Both the position numbers and the translations under genes were made by a program. Positions 63,102 through 64,000 of a DNA stretch of 64,000 nt are shown piece by piece. A model generated the notes under the pieces. It searched no databases. It saw only the letters and a program-made list of their open reading frames with translations, and was not told the DNA's origin. The first letter of the stretch is position 1. Each line of letters begins with the position of its first letter. Source of the stretch: Acidimicrobiales bacterium (GTDB taxonomy: Bacteria; Actinomycetota; Acidimicrobiia; Acidimicrobiales; MedAcidi-G1); assembly GCA_014237715.1 (NCBI GenBank), contig JAAZZG010000001.1:247177-311176 (forward strand), in the 5' to 3' direction.

Positions 63102-64000
63102 GTGGCCACCGGGAATAGTGATCGCTCAGCGGTGACGCCCAGTCTGCTGATCGTGGCAATCGTCTCGGTAGCTATCGGAGTTGTCCTGCGATTTGTGGCC
63201 CTCTCGCCCATGTGGCTGGACGAGGCGATCTCCGCCTCGCTAGCCGGTGTGGTGACGGGGGACGCGACCGGCGGCTGGTCGGCTCTGGTCGACGCGTTGC
63301 GCCACGATGGTCACCCTCCCCTCTATTACGTGCTCTTGGCCCTGTGGTCGGTCCCGTTTGGAGAATCCGACGGTGCGCTACGGGCCTTCTCGGGGGTGCT
63401 CGGGGTTGTCTCGCTTCCCCTGGCCTGGTTGGTGGCCCGCCGGCACCTTGATCGACGGGGGTGCGTGCTGGTGGTGGCGGTCCTGGCGTCCAGCCCGTTC
63501 GCCGTGCGGTACGCCACCGAGGCTCGGATGTACGCCCTCCTGCTCGCCTTGCTACTGGCACTACATCTGGCCGTGGTCCGGGTCTGGGAGCGGCCGTCGG
63601 TGCTCCGTTCTGCGGTGCTGGCGGGCGTGGTGGCCGCCCTCCTGTTAACCCACTACTGGTCATTGTTCGCCATTGCGGTGCTGGGCACAGCAGGACTGGT
63701 GGCCGGGACACGTAACGGCCGTCGTGCGATTGGTCAGGCCAGCCACCTGGTCGGTGCCGTGGTCGCCGGATCTCTGGCCTTCCTTCCGTGGTTGCCTGTC
63801 TTTTTGGACCAGCTGGCCCATACCGGGACCCCGTGGTCGCCGGCTGCCCGTCCAACCGTGGTGGCCGCCCTCACTCTGGAGGCCTACGGCGGTGGACGGG
63901 GGTCCGAGGCGCTGCTGGTCGTCGTCGTCCTTGCCGTTCTGGTGGCCGTCGGCCTGGGGTGTCGTGCCGGCTCGGATCGGCCGGTCCTCGGATGGACAGA
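63102..64000 (+). CDS. GT39-type membrane glycosyltransferase (C), 3' end outside the window
   Basis: A reading frame open from GTG 63102 to the window edge (299 codons, no stop). It encodes a polytopic membrane protein. After helix 1 comes MWLDEAISASLAGVV, the GT39/PMT loop with adjacent Asp-Glu. Then follow DGHPPLYYVLLALWSVPFGE, ALRAFSGVLGVVSLPLAW and YATEARMYALLLALLLAL, a very typical ArnT/PMT-like series. It is not a close paralogue of genes A and B (different loop motifs). The start is supported by a -10 element 7 bases upstream. Confidence 0.85.
   Translation, partial: MATGNSDRSAVTPSLLIVAIVSVAIGVVLRFVALSPMWLDEAISASLAGVVTGDATGGWSALVDALRHDGHPPLYYVLLALWSVPFGESDGALRAFSGVLGVVSLPLAWLVARRHLDRRGCVLVVAVLASSPFAVRYATEARMYALLLALLLALHLAVVRVWERPSVLRSAVLAGVVAALLLTHYWSLFAIAVLGTAGLVAGTRNGRRAIGQASHLVGAVVAGSLAFLPWLPVFLDQLAHTGTPWSPAARPTVVAALTLEAYGGGRGSEALLVVVVLAVLVAVGLGCRAGSDRPVLGWT

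Overview
This is a GC-rich chromosomal window from an actinobacterium. The best guess is a free-living, probably marine or freshwater member of the class Acidimicrobiia (inference). Evidence for Actinobacteria: a BldD homologue, a gcvH-garA-ftsR-bfn-merR cluster like Rv1826-Rv1830, mycothione reductase, a FolP2-like protein, a PAC2-family protein, a CnoX-like thioredoxin, and many acyl-CoA dehydrogenases and phosphotransferases. No rRNA, CRISPR array, insertion sequence or prophage is visible. One tRNA gene (tRNA-Ala, GGC) is present.

Layout. 1-2.4 kb: 3' end of an acyl-CoA dehydrogenase and an APH-type kinase fused to DUF6285. 2.4-21.5 kb: housekeeping block with tRNA-Ala, leuS, PAC2, a second APH kinase, thioredoxin, folP2-like, holA, rpsT, lepA, hrcA-dnaJ-rsmE, bldD, secA-prfB and ftsEX. 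21.5-24 kb: a Rieske protein, a methyltransferase and two small orphan genes. 24-30.5 kb: a large lipoprotein joining a periplasmic-binding module to a LytR_C domain, an unknown membrane protein, an SRAP/YedK protein with a DUF2079 membrane protein, and a HIT protein. 30.5-35 kb: pgsA and the gcvH-garA-ftsR-hpt-like-bfn-merR cluster, then a small PD-(D/E)XK-like protein. 35.4-39.2 kb: class II aldolase, aroC, acyl-CoA synthetase. 39.2-50.5 kb: a catabolic region with a five-gene minus operon (three acyl-CoA dehydrogenases, mycothione reductase, SDR) facing a plus operon (DUF35 protein, thiolase-like protein, two enoyl-CoA hydratases, nucleotidyltransferase, luciferase-like oxidoreductase). 50.5-53.3 kb: HAD phosphatase, SDR, an SOS-controlled AlkB and a small hydrophobic protein. 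53.4-64 kb: a cell-surface glycan locus with two membrane-anchored SGNH hydrolases, GT2, DUF2304, GNAT, three GT39-type membrane glycosyltransferases, a polysaccharide deacetylase and a UGM/amine-oxidase-like flavoprotein.

Two themes stand out. First, initiation: at about twenty operon-leading genes a TANNNT -10 hexamer sits 6-10 bases upstream of an ATG/GTG, implying leaderless mRNAs. Most other operon-leading genes have a Shine-Dalgarno sequence instead. ftsE shows a hybrid, with a leaderless 17-codon leader ORF whose stop overlaps the ftsE start. Second, several proteins are non-canonical members of well-known families: a DHPS-like protein without the STRPG loop, a thiolase without the HDC and GHP motifs beside a DUF35 protein without zinc cysteines, a GarA without the ETTSVFR phosphosite, a binding protein-LytR_C fusion, and an SGNH protein lacking its Asn. 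The 53-64 kb glycan locus is the most system-like block. Its four-gene minus operon is tied together by 4-base stop/start overlaps and alternates GT39 enzymes with a deacetylase and a flavoprotein.
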